From: Strongylocentrotus droebachiensis
Lineage: Eukaryota > Echinodermata > Echinoidea > Camarodonta > Strongylocentrotidae
DNA: 64,000 bases
Direction of reading: 5' to 3'
Assembly (NCBI GenBank): GCA_035222895.1
Contig: JAVYIG010006823.1
Span: forward strand, 47,281 to 111,280
Shown piece by piece: positions 14,201-29,326 of the stretch. A model generated the notes under the pieces. It did no database searches. It saw nothing but the letters and a program-made list of their open reading frames with translations, and was not told the origin of the DNA. The position numbers and the translations under genes are program-made. Each line of letters starts with the position of its first letter. Within the stretch, counting starts at the first letter, position 1.

Positions 14201-14902
14201 CCGTTCAAGATAAATGTCCGTGCGCGCGAGCTCTTGTAATACATAGCATATATGGGCAACAACATGCCTATCCAAAACCCTTATGGCTCTTTGGGATGGA
14301 CGGGAACCCTCAATTTTGTTTCATATTCGGATAGAGTATGAGTCGGAGATGTGATTTCATGTCTCATTTGGCCATTAAGTATATCGTGTCATCATCGTAT
14401 TGACCTTGGAACTCAAAATACGAATTTGCATATTATGACGTCAGTATATTTATGGAAAATTGATTGTATCTCTGTAAATATTGATTGATTCTCCTCTTAA
14501 TGGTGGTACCTTGTGGTTGAGGCAATTGCCTACAAGTTCACTACACATTATTTTTCATTTTGATGACGTCGTCATAGTGAAAATTGCGATTAAAGGTAAC
14601 TTGACAGATTTTCTTCATTTGCGTGTTAAGCCTATGGGAGGTGCCAATTTAGTTCAAATCATGGATCTACATGACATTAATCTTTGAGCACTATCTAGCT
14701 TATTTGGGCTCTATGTTCTCCCAAATTTGGGTATGTGATAGCTGAGACTATGGGCTATAAAAGTTGTGTCTTTTGTTTTTTAATCAGATGTTGGGATCAC
14801 GTCAAAATTTTCAATTGAAAGTTGAAATTGCAAATTTCTGTAGAACTTTGCGTAGTTAGTAATACGTTATTACCTATGGGTGACGTCACGATTTCTCTTT
14901 AT

Positions 14903-17900
14903 CAGGTGGGCTGTATTATAATACAGATCACCTTATGTTTTCGTAAGAGCTTTTCTTGTTAGCACGATAACTTGAAAATGGCTCAATCAAATGCCTTGAA
15001 ATTTGGCACACATATGTATAGCCATATGGAAAGAGCACAATAAGGTTTTCAACCTTGACCTTGACTGATGACGTAATCTAGGCGCCATTTTGTGAAAATC
15101 AACTCATGATCATATCTTCGTAACGGAAAGACATTTCTCATCCATATTTACCAGGATCAAGGTCAATATCGGTCCAGTCAATTTCAGGTCAAAAAACGCG
15201 CGCGTACGCCATTATTAACAATAGCATTTCATAAAGAAAATAAAGAAACGCGCACACGCAAATGCGCGCGCGTTTTCGTTTGTCACGGCCGAACGCAAAA
15301 TAATTCCTCCTAGATTTTTTTTGACACAGTATTCCTCATGTTTTTCCGAACAATTTGATACCATGTTTATCTCTTTATGACCATTAATAAGGGAATGAGC
15401 GTCCGTTCAAGATAAATGTCCGTGCGCGCGAGCTCTTGTAATACATAGCATATATGGGCAACAACATGCCTATCCAAAACCCTTATGGCTCTTTGGGATG
15501 GACGGGAACCCTCAATTTTGTTTCATATTCGGATAGAGTATGAGTCGGAGATGTGATTTCATGTCTCATTTGGCCATTAAGTATATCGTGTCATCATCGT
15601 ATTGACCTTGGAACTCAAAATACGAATTTGCATATTATGACGTCAGTATATTTATGGAAAATTGATTGTATCTCTGTAAATATTGATTGATTCTCCTCTT
15701 AATGGTGGTACCTTGTGGTTGAGGCAATTGCCTACAAGTTCACTACACATTATTTTTCATTTTGATGACGTCGTCATAGTGAAAATTGCGATTAAAGGTA
15801 ACTTGACAGATTTTCTTCATTTGCGTGTTAAGCCTATGGGAGGTGCCAATTTAGTTCAAATCATGGATCTACATGACATTAATCTTTGAGCACTATCTAG
15901 CTTATTTGGGCTCTATGTTCTCCCAAATTTGGGTATGTGATAGCTGAGACTATGGGCTATAAAAGTTGTGTCTTTTGTTTTTTAATCAGATGTTGGGATC
16001 ACGTCAAAATTTTCAATTGAAAGTTGAAATTGCAAATTTCTGTAGAACTTTGCGTAGTTAGTAATACGTTATTACCTATGGGTGACGTCACGATTTCTCT
16101 TTATCAGGTGGGCTGTATAATAATACAGATCACCTTATGTTTTCGTAAGAGCTTTTCTTGTTAGCACGATAACTTGAAAATGGCTCAATCAAATGCCTTG
16201 AAATTTGGCACACATATGTATAGCCATATGGAAAGAGCACAATAAGGTTTCCAACCTTGACCTTGACTGATGACGTAATCTAGGCGCCATTTTGTGAAAA
16301 TCAACTCATGATCATATCTTCGTAACGGAAAGACATTTCTCATCCATATTTACCAGGATCAAGGTCAATATCGGTCCAGTCAATTTCAGGTCAAAAAACG
16401 CGCGCGTACGCCATTATTAACAATAGCATTTCATAAAGAAAATAAAGAAACGCGCACACGCAAATGCGCGCGCGTTTTCGTTTGTCACGGCCGAACGCAA
16501 AATAATTCCTCCTAGATTTTTTTTGACACAGTATTCCTCATGTTTTTCCGAACAATTTGATACCATGTTTATCTCTTTATGACCATTAATAAGGGAATGA
16601 GCGTCCGTTCAAGATAAATGTCCGTGCGCGCGAGCTCTTGTAATACATAGCATATATGGGCAACAACATGCCTATCCAAAACCCTTATGGCTCTTTGGGA
16701 TGGACGGGAACCCTCAATTTTGTTTCATATTCGGATAGAGTATGAGTCGGAGATGTGATTTCATGTCTCATTTGGCCATTAAGTATATCGTGTCATCATC
16801 GTATTGACCTTGGAACTCAAAATACGAATTTGCATATTATGACGTCAGTATATTTATGGAAAATTGATTGTATCTCTGTAAATATTGATTGATTCTCCTC
16901 TTAATGGTGGTACCTTGTGGTTGAGGCAATTGCCTACAAGTTCACTACACATTATTTTTCATTTTGATGACGTCGTCATAGTGAAAATTGCGATTAAAGG
17001 TAACTTGACAGATTTTCTTCATTTGCGTGTTAAGCCTATGGGAGGTGCCAATTTAGTTCAAATCATGGATCTACATGACATTAATCTTTGAGCACTATCT
17101 AGCTTATTTGGGCTCTATGTTCTCCCAAATTTGGGTATGTGATAGCTGAGACTATGGGCTATAAAAGTTGTGTCTTTTGTTTTTTAATCAGATGTTGGGA
17201 TCACGTCAAAATTTTCAATTGAAAGTTGAAATTGCAAATTTCTGTAGAACTTTGCGTAGTTAGTAATACGTTATTACCTATGGGTGACGTCACGATTTCT
17301 CTTTATCAGGTGGGCTGTATAATAATACAGATCACCTTATGTTTTCGTAAGAGCTTTTCTTGTTAGCACGATAACTTGAAAATGGCTCAATCAAATGCCT
17401 TGAAATTTGGCACACATATGTATAGCCATATGGAAAGAGCACAATAAGGTTTCCAACCTTGACCTTGACTGATGACGTAATCTAGGCGCCATTTTGTGAA
17501 AATCAACTCATGATCATATCTTCGTAACGGAAAGACATTTCTCATCCATATTTACCAGGATCAAGGTCAATATCGGTCCAGTCAATTTCAGGTCAAAAAA
17601 CGCGCGCGTACGCCATTATTAACAATAGCATTTCATAAAGAAAATAAAGAAACGCGCACACGCAAATGCGCGCGCGTTTTCGTTTGTCACGGCCGAACGC
17701 AAAATAATTCCTCCTAGATTTTTTTTGACACAGTATTCCTCATGTTTTTCCGAACAATTTGATACCATGTTTATCTCTTTATGACCATTAATAAGGGAAT
17801 GAGCGTCCGTTCAAGATAAATGTCCGTGCGCGCGAGCTCTTGTAATACATAGCATATATGGGCAACAACATGCCTATCCAAAACCCTTATGGCTCTTTGG

Positions 17901-20900
17901 GATGGACGGGAACCCTCAATTTTGTTTCATATTCGGATAGAGTATGAGTCGGAGATGTGATTTCATGTCTCATTTGGCCATTAAGTATATCGTGTCATCA
18001 TCGTATTGACCTTGGAACTCAAAATACGAATTTGCATATTATGACGTCAGTATATTTATGGAAAATTGATTGTATCTCTGTAAATATTGATTGATTCTCC
18101 TCTTAATGGTGGTACCTTGTGGTTGAGGCAATTGCCTACAAGTTCACTACACATTATTTTTCATTTTGATGACGTCGTCATAGTGAAAATTGCGATTAAA
18201 GGTAACTTGACAGATTTTCTTCATTTGCGTGTTAAGCCTATGGGAGGTGCCAATTTAGTTCAAATCATGGATCTACATGACATTAATCTTTGAGCACTAT
18301 CTAGCTTATTTGGGCTCTATGTTCTCCCAAATTTGGGTATGTGATAGCTGAGACTATGGGCTATAAAAGTTGTGTCTTTTGTTTTTTAATCAGATGTTGG
18401 GATCACGTCAAAATTTTCAATTGAAAGTTGAAATTGCAAATTTCTGTAGAACTTTGCGTAGTTAGTAATACGTTATTACCTATGGGTGACGTCACGATTT
18501 CTCTTTATCAGGTGGGCTGTATTATAATACAGATCACCTTATGTTTTCGTAAGAGCTTTTCTTGTTAGCACGATAACTTGAAAATGGCTCAATCAAATGC
18601 CTTGAAATTTGGCACACATATGTATAGCCATATGGAAAGAGCACAATAAGGTTTTCAACCTTGACCTTGACTGATGACGTAATCTAGGCGCCATTTTGTG
18701 AAAATCAACTCATGATCATATCTTCGTAACGGAAAGACATTTCTCATCCATATTTACCAGGATCAAGGTCAATATCGGTCCAGTCAATTTCAGGTCAAAA
18801 AACGCGCGCGTACGCCATTATTAACAATAGCATTTCATAAAGAAAATAAAGAAACGCGCACACGCAAATGCGCGCGCGTTTTCGTTTGTCACGGCCGAAC
18901 GCAAAATAATTCCTCCTAGATTTTTTTTGACACAGTATTCCTCATGTTTTTCCGAACAATTTGATACCATGTTTATCTCTTTATGACCATTAATAAGGGA
19001 ATGAGCGTCCGTTCAAGATAAATGTCCGTGCGCGCGAGCTCTTGTAATACATAGCATATATGGGCAACAACATGCCTATCCAAAACCCTTATGGCTCTTT
19101 GGGATGGACGGGAACCCTCAATTTTGTTTCATATTCGGATAGAGTATGAGTCGGAGATGTGATTTCATGTCTCATTTGGCCATTAAGTATATCGTGTCAT
19201 CATCGTATTGACCTTGGAACTCAAAATACGAATTTGCATATTATGACGTCAGTATATTTATGGAAAATTGATTGTATCTCTGTAAATATTGATTGATTCT
19301 CCTCTTAATGGTGGTACCTTGTGGTTGAGGCAATTGCCTACAAGTTCACTACACATTATTTTTCATTTTGATGACGTCGTCATAGTGAAAATTGCGATTA
19401 AAGGTAACTTGACAGATTTTCTTCATTTGCGTGTTAAGCCTATGGGAGGTGCCAATTTAGTTCAAATCATGGATCTACATGACATTAATCTTTGAGCACT
19501 ATCTAGCTTATTTGGGCTCTATGTTCTCCCAAATTTGGGTATGTGATAGCTGAGACTATGGGCTATAAAAGTTGTGTCTTTTGTTTTTTAATCAGATGTT
19601 GGGATCACGTCAAAATTTTCAATTGAAAGTTGAAATTGCAAATTTCTGTAGAACTTTGCGTAGTTAGTAATACGTTATTACCTATGGGTGACGTCACGAT
19701 TTCTCTTTATCAGGTGGGCTGTATAATAATACAGATCACCTTATGTTTTCGTAAGAGCTTTTCTTGTTAGCACGATAACTTGAAAATGGCTCAATCAAAT
19801 GCCTTGAAATTTGGCACACATATGTATAGCCATATGGAAAGAGCACAATAAGGTTTCCAACCTTGACCTTGACTGATGACGTAATCTAGGCGCCATTTTG
19901 TGAAAATCAACTCATGATCATATCTTCGTAACGGAAAGACATTTCTCATCCATATTTACCAGGATCAAGGTCAATATCGGTCCAGTCAATTTCAGGTCAA
20001 AAAACGCGCGCGTACGCCATTATTAACAATAGCATTTCATAAAGAAAATAAAGAAACGCGCACACGCAAATGCGCGCGCGTTTTCGTTTGTCACGGCCGA
20101 ACGCAAAATAATTCCTCCTAGATTTTTTTTGACACAGTATTCCTCATGTTTTTCCGAACAATTTGATACCATGTTTATCTCTTTATGACCATTAATAAGG
20201 GAATGAGCGTCCGTTCAAGATAAATGTCCGTGCGCGCGAGCTCTTGTAATACATAGCATATATGGGCAACAACATGCCTATCCAAAACCCTTATGGCTCT
20301 TTGGGATGGACGGGAACCCTCAATTTTGTTTCATATTCGGATAGAGTATGAGTCGGAGATGTGATTTCATGTCTCATTTGGCCATTAAGTATATCGTGTC
20401 ATCATCGTATTGACCTTGGAACTCAAAATACGAATTTGCATATTATGACGTCAGTATATTTATGGAAAATTGATTGTATCTCTGTAAATATTGATTGATT
20501 CTCCTCTTAATGGTGGTACCTTGTGGTTGAGGCAATTGCCTACAAGTTCACTACACATTATTTTTCATTTTGATGACGTCGTCATAGTGAAAATTGCGAT
20601 TAAAGGTAACTTGACAGATTTTCTTCATTTGCGTGTTAAGCCTATGGGAGGTGCCAATTTAGTTCAAATCATGGATCTACATGACATTAATCTTTGAGCA
20701 CTATCTAGCTTATTTGGGCTCTATGTTCTCCCAAATTTGGGTATGTGATAGCTGAGACTATGGGCTATAAAAGTTGTGTCTTTTGTTTTTTAATCAGATG
20801 TTGGGATCACGTCAAAATTTTCAATTGAAAGTTGAAATTGCAAATTTCTGTAGAACTTTGCGTAGTTAGTAATACGTTATTACCTATGGGTGACGTCACG

Positions 20901-23900
20901 ATTTCTCTTTATCAGGTGGGCTGTATAATAATACAGATCACCTTATGTTTTCGTAAGAGCTTTTCTTGTTAGCACGATAACTTGAAAATGGCTCAATCAA
21001 ATGCCTTGAAATTTGGCACACATATGTATAGCCATATGGAAAGAGCACAATAAGGTTTCCAACCTTGACCTTGACTGATGACGTAATCTAGGCGCCATTT
21101 TGTGAAAATCAACTCATGATCATATCTTCGTAACGGAAAGACATTTCTCATCCATATTTACCAGGATCAAGGTCAATATCGGTCCAGTCAATTTCAGGTC
21201 AAAAAACGCGCGCGTACGCCATTATTAACAATAGCATTTCATAAAGAAAATAAAGAAACGCGCACACGCAAATGCGCGCGCGTTTTCGTTTGTCACGGCC
21301 GAACGCAAAATAATTCCTCCTAGATTTTTTTTGACACAGTATTCCTCATGTTTTTCCGAACAATTTGATACCATGTTTATCTCTTTATGACCATTAATAA
21401 GGGAATGAGCGTCCGTTCAAGATAAATGTCCGTGCGCGCGAGCTCTTGTAATACATAGCATATATGGGCAACAACATGCCTATCCAAAACCCTTATGGCT
21501 CTTTGGGATGGACGGGAACCCTCAATTTTGTTTCATATTCGGATAGAGTATGAGTCGGAGATGTGATTTCATGTCTCATTTGGCCATTAAGTATATCGTG
21601 TCATCATCGTATTGACCTTGGAACTCAAAATACGAATTTGCATATTATGACGTCAGTATATTTATGGAAAATTGATTGTATCTCTGTAAATATTGATTGA
21701 TTCTCCTCTTAATGGTGGTACCTTGTGGTTGAGGCAATTGCCTACAAGTTCACTACACATTATTTTTCATTTTGATGACGTCGTCATAGTGAAAATTGCG
21801 ATTAAAGGTAACTTGACAGATTTTCTTCATTTGCGTGTTAAGCCTATGGGAGGTGCCAATTTAGTTCAAATCATGGATCTACATGACATTAATCTTTGAG
21901 CACTATCTAGCTTATTTGGGCTCTATGTTCTCCCAAATTTGGGTATGTGATAGCTGAGACTATGGGCTATAAAAGTTGTGTCTTTTGTTTTTTAATCAGA
22001 TGTTGGGATCACGTCAAAATTTTCAATTGAAAGTTGAAATTGCAAATTTCTGTAGAACTTTGCGTAGTTAGTAATACGTTATTACCTATGGGTGACGTCA
22101 CGATTTCTCTTTATCAGGTGGGCTGTATTATAATACAGATCACCTTATGTTTTCGTAAGAGCTTTTCTTGTTAGCACGATAACTTGAAAATGGCTCAATC
22201 AAATGCCTTGAAATTTGGCACACATATGTATAGCCATATGGAAAGAGCACAATAAGGTTTTCAACCTTGACCTTGACTGATGACGTAATCTAGGCGCCAT
22301 TTTGTGAAAATCAACTCATGATCATATCTTCGTAACGGAAAGACATTTCTCATCCATATTTACCAGGATCAAGGTCAATATCGGTCCAGTCAATTTCAGG
22401 TCAAAAAACGCGCGCGTACGCCATTATTAACAATAGCATTTCATAAAGAAAATAAAGAAACGCGCACACGCAAATGCGCGCGCGTTTTCGTTTGTCACGG
22501 CCGAACGCAAAATAATTCCTCCTAGATTTTTTTTGACACAGTATTCCTCATGTTTTTCCGAACAATTTGATACCATGTTTATCTCTTTATGACCATTAAT
22601 AAGGGAATGAGCGTCCGTTCAAGATAAATGTCCGTGCGCGCGAGCTCTTGTAATACATAGCATATATGGGCAACAACATGCCTATCCAAAACCCTTATGG
22701 CTCTTTGGGATGGACGGGAACCCTCAATTTTGTTTCATATTCGGATAGAGTATGAGTCGGAGATGTGATTTCATGTCTCATTTGGCCATTAAGTATATCG
22801 TGTCATCATCGTATTGACCTTGGAACTCAAAATACGAATTTGCATATTATGACGTCAGTATATTTATGGAAAATTGATTGTATCTCTGTAAATATTGATT
22901 GATTCTCCTCTTAATGGTGGTACCTTGTGGTTGAGGCAATTGCCTACAAGTTCACTACACATTATTTTTCATTTTGATGACGTCGTCATAGTGAAAATTG
23001 CGATTAAAGGTAACTTGACAGATTTTCTTCATTTGCGTGTTAAGCCTATGGGAGGTGCCAATTTAGTTCAAATCATGGATCTACATGACATTAATCTTTG
23101 AGCACTATCTAGCTTATTTGGGCTCTATGTTCTCCCAAATTTGGGTATGTGATAGCTGAGACTATGGGCTATAAAAGTTGTGTCTTTTGTTTTTTAATCA
23201 GATGTTGGGATCACGTCAAAATTTTCAATTGAAAGTTGAAATTGCAAATTTCTGTAGAACTTTGCGTAGTTAGTAATACGTTATTACCTATGGGTGACGT
23301 CACGATTTCTCTTTATCAGGTGGGCTGTATAATAATACAGATCACCTTATGTTTTCGTAAGAGCTTTTCTTGTTAGCACGATAACTTGAAAATGGCTCAA
23401 TCAAATGCCTTGAAATTTGGCACACATATGTATAGCCATATGGAAAGAGCACAATAAGGTTTCCAACCTTGACCTTGACTGATGACGTAATCTAGGCGCC
23501 ATTTTGTGAAAATCAACTCATGATCATATCTTCGTAACGGAAAGACATTTCTCATCCATATTTACCAGGATCAAGGTCAATATCGGTCCAGTCAATTTCA
23601 GGTCAAAAAACGCGCGCGTACGCCATTATTAACAATAGCATTTCATAAAGAAAATAAAGAAACGCGCACACGCAAATGCGCGCGCGTTTTCGTTTGTCAC
23701 GGCCGAACGCAAAATAATTCCTCCTAGATTTTTTTTGACACAGTATTCCTCATGTTTTTCCGAACAATTTGATACCATGTTTATCTCTTTATGACCATTA
23801 ATAAGGGAATGAGCGTCCGTTCAAGATAAATGTCCGTGCGCGCGAGCTCTTGTAATACATAGCATATATGGGCAACAACATGCCTATCCAAAACCCTTAT

Positions 23901-26900
23901 GGCTCTTTGGGATGGACGGGAACCCTCAATTTTGTTTCATATTCGGATAGAGTATGAGTCGGAGATGTGATTTCATGTCTCATTTGGCCATTAAGTATAT
24001 CGTGTCATCATCGTATTGACCTTGGAACTCAAAATACGAATTTGCATATTATGACGTCAGTATATTTATGGAAAATTGATTGTATCTCTGTAAATATTGA
24101 TTGATTCTCCTCTTAATGGTGGTACCTTGTGGTTGAGGCAATTGCCTACAAGTTCACTACACATTATTTTTCATTTTGATGACGTCGTCATAGTGAAAAT
24201 TGCGATTAAAGGTAACTTGACAGATTTTCTTCATTTGCGTGTTAAGCCTATGGGAGGTGCCAATTTAGTTCAAATCATGGATCTACATGACATTAATCTT
24301 TGAGCACTATCTAGCTTATTTGGGCTCTATGTTCTCCCAAATTTGGGTATGTGATAGCTGAGACTATGGGCTATAAAAGTTGTGTCTTTTGTTTTTTAAT
24401 CAGATGTTGGGATCACGTCAAAATTTTCAATTGAAAGTTGAAATTGCAAATTTCTGTAGAACTTTGCGTAGTTAGTAATACGTTATTACCTATGGGTGAC
24501 GTCACGATTTCTCTTTATCAGGTGGGCTGTATAATAATACAGATCACCTTATGTTTTCGTAAGAGCTTTTCTTGTTAGCACGATAACTTGAAAATGGCTC
24601 AATCAAATGCCTTGAAATTTGGCACACATATGTATAGCCATATGGAAAGAGCACAATAAGGTTTCCAACCTTGACCTTGACTGATGACGTAATCTAGGCG
24701 CCATTTTGTGAAAATCAACTCATGATCATATCTTCGTAACGGAAAGACATTTCTCATCCATATTTACCAGGATCAAGGTCAATATCGGTCCAGTCAATTT
24801 CAGGTCAAAAAACGCGCGCGTACGCCATTATTAACAATAGCATTTCATAAAGAAAATAAAGAAACGCGCACACGCAAATGCGCGCGCGTTTTCGTTTGTC
24901 ACGGCCGAACGCAAAATAATTCCTCCTAGATTTTTTTTGACACAGTATTCCTCATGTTTTTCCGAACAATTTGATACCATGTTTATCTCTTTATGACCAT
25001 TAATAAGGGAATGAGCGTCCGTTCAAGATAAATGTCCGTGCGCGCGAGCTCTTGTAATACATAGCATATATGGGCAACAACATGCCTATCCAAAACCCTT
25101 ATGGCTCTTTGGGATGGACGGGAACCCTCAATTTTGTTTCATATTCGGATAGAGTATGAGTCGGAGATGTGATTTCATGTCTCATTTGGCCATTAAGTAT
25201 ATCGTGTCATCATCGTATTGACCTTGGAACTCAAAATACGAATTTGCATATTATGACGTCAGTATATTTATGGAAAATTGATTGTATCTCTGTAAATATT
25301 GATTGATTCTCCTCTTAATGGTGGTACCTTGTGGTTGAGGCAATTGCCTACAAGTTCACTACACATTATTTTTCATTTTGATGACGTCGTCATAGTGAAA
25401 ATTGCGATTAAAGGTAACTTGACAGATTTTCTTCATTTGCGTGTTAAGCCTATGGGAGGTGCCAATTTAGTTCAAATCATGGATCTACATGACATTAATC
25501 TTTGAGCACTATCTAGCTTATTTGGGCTCTATGTTCTCCCAAATTTGGGTATGTGATAGCTGAGACTATGGGCTATAAAAGTTGTGTCTTTTGTTTTTTA
25601 ATCAGATGTTGGGATCACGTCAAAATTTTCAATTGAAAGTTGAAATTGCAAATTTCTGTAGAACTTTGCGTAGTTAGTAATACGTTATTACCTATGGGTG
25701 ACGTCACGATTTCTCTTTATCAGGTGGGCTGTATTATAATACAGATCACCTTATGTTTTCGTAAGAGCTTTTCTTGTTAGCACGATAACTTGAAAATGGC
25801 TCAATCAAATGCCTTGAAATTTGGCACACATATGTATAGCCATATGGAAAGAGCACAATAAGGTTTTCAACCTTGACCTTGACTGATGACGTAATCTAGG
25901 CGCCATTTTGTGAAAATCAACTCATGATCATATCTTCGTAACGGAAAGACATTTCTCATCCATATTTACCAGGATCAAGGTCAATATCGGTCCAGTCAAT
26001 TTCAGGTCAAAAAACGCGCGCGTACGCCATTATTAACAATAGCATTTCATAAAGAAAATAAAGAAACGCGCACACGCAAATGCGCGCGCGTTTTCGTTTG
26101 TCACGGCCGAACGCAAAATAATTCCTCCTAGATTTTTTTTGACACAGTATTCCTCATGTTTTTCCGAACAATTTGATACCATGTTTATCTCTTTATGACC
26201 ATTAATAAGGGAATGAGCGTCCGTTCAAGATAAATGTCCGTGCGCGCGAGCTCTTGTAATACATAGCATATATGGGCAACAACATGCCTATCCAAAACCC
26301 TTATGGCTCTTTGGGATGGACGGGAACCCTCAATTTTGTTTCATATTCGGATAGAGTATGAGTCGGAGATGTGATTTCATGTCTCATTTGGCCATTAAGT
26401 ATATCGTGTCATCATCGTATTGACCTTGGAACTCAAAATACGAATTTGCATATTATGACGTCAGTATATTTATGGAAAATTGATTGTATCTCTGTAAATA
26501 TTGATTGATTCTCCTCTTAATGGTGGTACCTTGTGGTTGAGGCAATTGCCTACAAGTTCACTACACATTATTTTTCATTTTGATGACGTCGTCATAGTGA
26601 AAATTGCGATTAAAGGTAACTTGACAGATTTTCTTCATTTGCGTGTTAAGCCTATGGGAGGTGCCAATTTAGTTCAAATCATGGATCTACATGACATTAA
26701 TCTTTGAGCACTATCTAGCTTATTTGGGCTCTATGTTCTCCCAAATTTGGGTATGTGATAGCTGAGACTATGGGCTATAAAAGTTGTGTCTTTTGTTTTT
26801 TAATCAGATGTTGGGATCACGTCAAAATTTTCAATTGAAAGTTGAAATTGCAAATTTCTGTAGAACTTTGCGTAGTTAGTAATACGTTATTACCTATGGG

Positions 26901-29326
26901 TGACGTCACGATTTCTCTTTATCAGGTGGGCTGTATAATAATACAGATCACCTTATGTTTTCGTAAGAGCTTTTCTTGTTAGCACGATAACTTGAAAATG
27001 GCTCAATCAAATGCCTTGAAATTTGGCACACATATGTATAGCCATATGGAAAGAGCACAATAAGGTTTCCAACCTTGACCTTGACTGATGACGTAATCTA
27101 GGCGCCATTTTGTGAAAATCAACTCATGATCATATCTTCGTAACGGAAAGACATTTCTCATCCATATTTACCAGGATCAAGGTCAATATCGGTCCAGTCA
27201 ATTTCAGGTCAAAAAACGCGCGCGTACGCCATTATTAACAATAGCATTTCATAAAGAAAATAAAGAAACGCGCACACGCAAATGCGCGCGCGTTTTCGTT
27301 TGTCACGGCCGAACGCAAAATAATTCCTCCTAGATTTTTTTTGACACAGTATTCCTCATGTTTTTCCGAACAATTTGATACCATGTTTATCTCTTTATGA
27401 CCATTAATAAGGGAATGAGCGTCCGTTCAAGATAAATGTCCGTGCGCGCGAGCTCTTGTAATACATAGCATATATGGGCAACAACATGCCTATCCAAAAC
27501 CCTTATGGCTCTTTGGGATGGACGGGAACCCTCAATTTTGTTTCATATTCGGATAGAGTATGAGTCGGAGATGTGATTTCATGTCTCATTTGGCCATTAA
27601 GTATATCGTGTCATCATCGTATTGACCTTGGAACTCAAAATACGAATTTGCATATTATGACGTCAGTATATTTATGGAAAATTGATTGTATCTCTGTAAA
27701 TATTGATTGATTCTCCTCTTAATGGTGGTACCTTGTGGTTGAGGCAATTGCCTACAAGTTCACTACACATTATTTTTCATTTTGATGACGTCGTCATAGT
27801 GAAAATTGCGATTAAAGGTAACTTGACAGATTTTCTTCATTTGCGTGTTAAGCCTATGGGAGGTGCCAATTTAGTTCAAATCATGGATCTACATGACATT
27901 AATCTTTGAGCACTATCTAGCTTATTTGGGCTCTATGTTCTCCCAAATTTGGGTATGTGATAGCTGAGACTATGGGCTATAAAAGTTGTGTCTTTTGTTT
28001 TTTAATCAGATGTTGGGATCACGTCAAAATTTTCAATTGAAAGTTGAAATTGCAAATTTCTGTAGAACTTTGCGTAGTTAGTAATACGTTATTACCTATG
28101 GGTGACGTCACGATTTCTCTTTATCAGGTGGGCTGTATAATAATACAGATCACCTTATGTTTTCGTAAGAGCTTTTCTTGTTAGCACGATAACTTGAAAA
28201 TGGCTCAATCAAATGCCTTGAAATTTGGCACACATATGTATAGCCATATGGAAAGAGCACAATAAGGTTTCCAACCTTGACCTTGACTGATGACGTAATC
28301 TAGGCGCCATTTTGTGAAAATCAACTCATGATCATATCTTCGTAACGGAAAGACATTTCTCATCCATATTTACCAGGATCAAGGTCAATATCGGTCCAGT
28401 CAATTTCAGGTCAAAAAACGCGCGCGTACGCCATTATTAACAATAGCATTTCATAAAGAAAATAAAGAAACGCGCACACGCAAATGCGCGCGCGTTTTCG
28501 TTTGTCACGGCCGAACGCAAAATAATTCCTCCTAGATTTTTTTTGACACAGTATTCCTCATGTTTTTCCGAACAATTTGATACCATGTTTATCTCTTTAT
28601 GACCATTAATAAGGGAATGAGCGTCCGTTCAAGATAAATGTCCGTGCGCGCGAGCTCTTGTAATACATAGCATATATGGGCAACAACATGCCTATCCAAA
28701 ACCCTTATGGCTCTTTGGGATGGACGGGAACCCTCAATTTTGTTTCATATTCGGATAGAGTATGAGTCGGAGATGTGATTTCATGTCTCATTTGGCCATT
28801 AAGTATATCGTGTCATCATCGTATTGACCTTGGAACTCAAAATACGAATTTGCATATTATGACGTCAGTATATTTATGGAAAATTGATTGTATCTCTGTA
28901 AATATTGATTGATTCTCCTCTTAATGGTGGTACCTTGTGGTTGAGGCAATTGCCTACAAGTTCACTACACATTATTTTTCATTTTGATGACGTCGTCATA
29001 GTGAAAATTGCGATTAAAGGTAACTTGACAGATTTTCTTCATTTGCGTGTTAAGCCTATGGGAGGTGCCAATTTAGTTCAAATCATGGATCTACATGACA
29101 TTAATCTTTGAGCACTATCTAGCTTATTTGGGCTCTATGTTCTCCCAAATTTGGGTATGTGATAGCTGAGACTATGGGCTATAAAAGTTGTGTCTTTTGT
29201 TTTTTAATCAGATGTTGGGATCACGTCAAAATTTTCAATTGAAAGTTGAAATTGCAAATTTCTGTAGAACTTTGCGTAGTTAGTAATACGTTATTACCTA
29301 TGGGTGACGTCACGATTTCTCTTTAT
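14903..29326. repeat. Higher-order repeat: alpha-beta-beta x4 (3606-bp period)
   Basis: Reading both diagnostic sites unit by unit gives: 14903 alpha, 16105 beta, 17307 beta, 18509 alpha, 19711 beta, 20913 beta, 22115 alpha, 23317 beta, 24519 beta, 25721 alpha, 26923 beta, 28125 beta. The two markers, about 120 bp apart, always agree. Flanking order is alpha, alpha, beta before and beta, alpha, beta after. This three-unit period means that blocks of three monomers were amplified together. Confidence 0.85.

Noticed and set aside
10875..29111. Recurrent identical 68-codon open frame in each B2 unit
   Set aside because: It repeats only because the satellite units are identical. It is absent from B1 units and lost in the units with indels, begins mid-unit without a promoter context, and has no recognisable motif.
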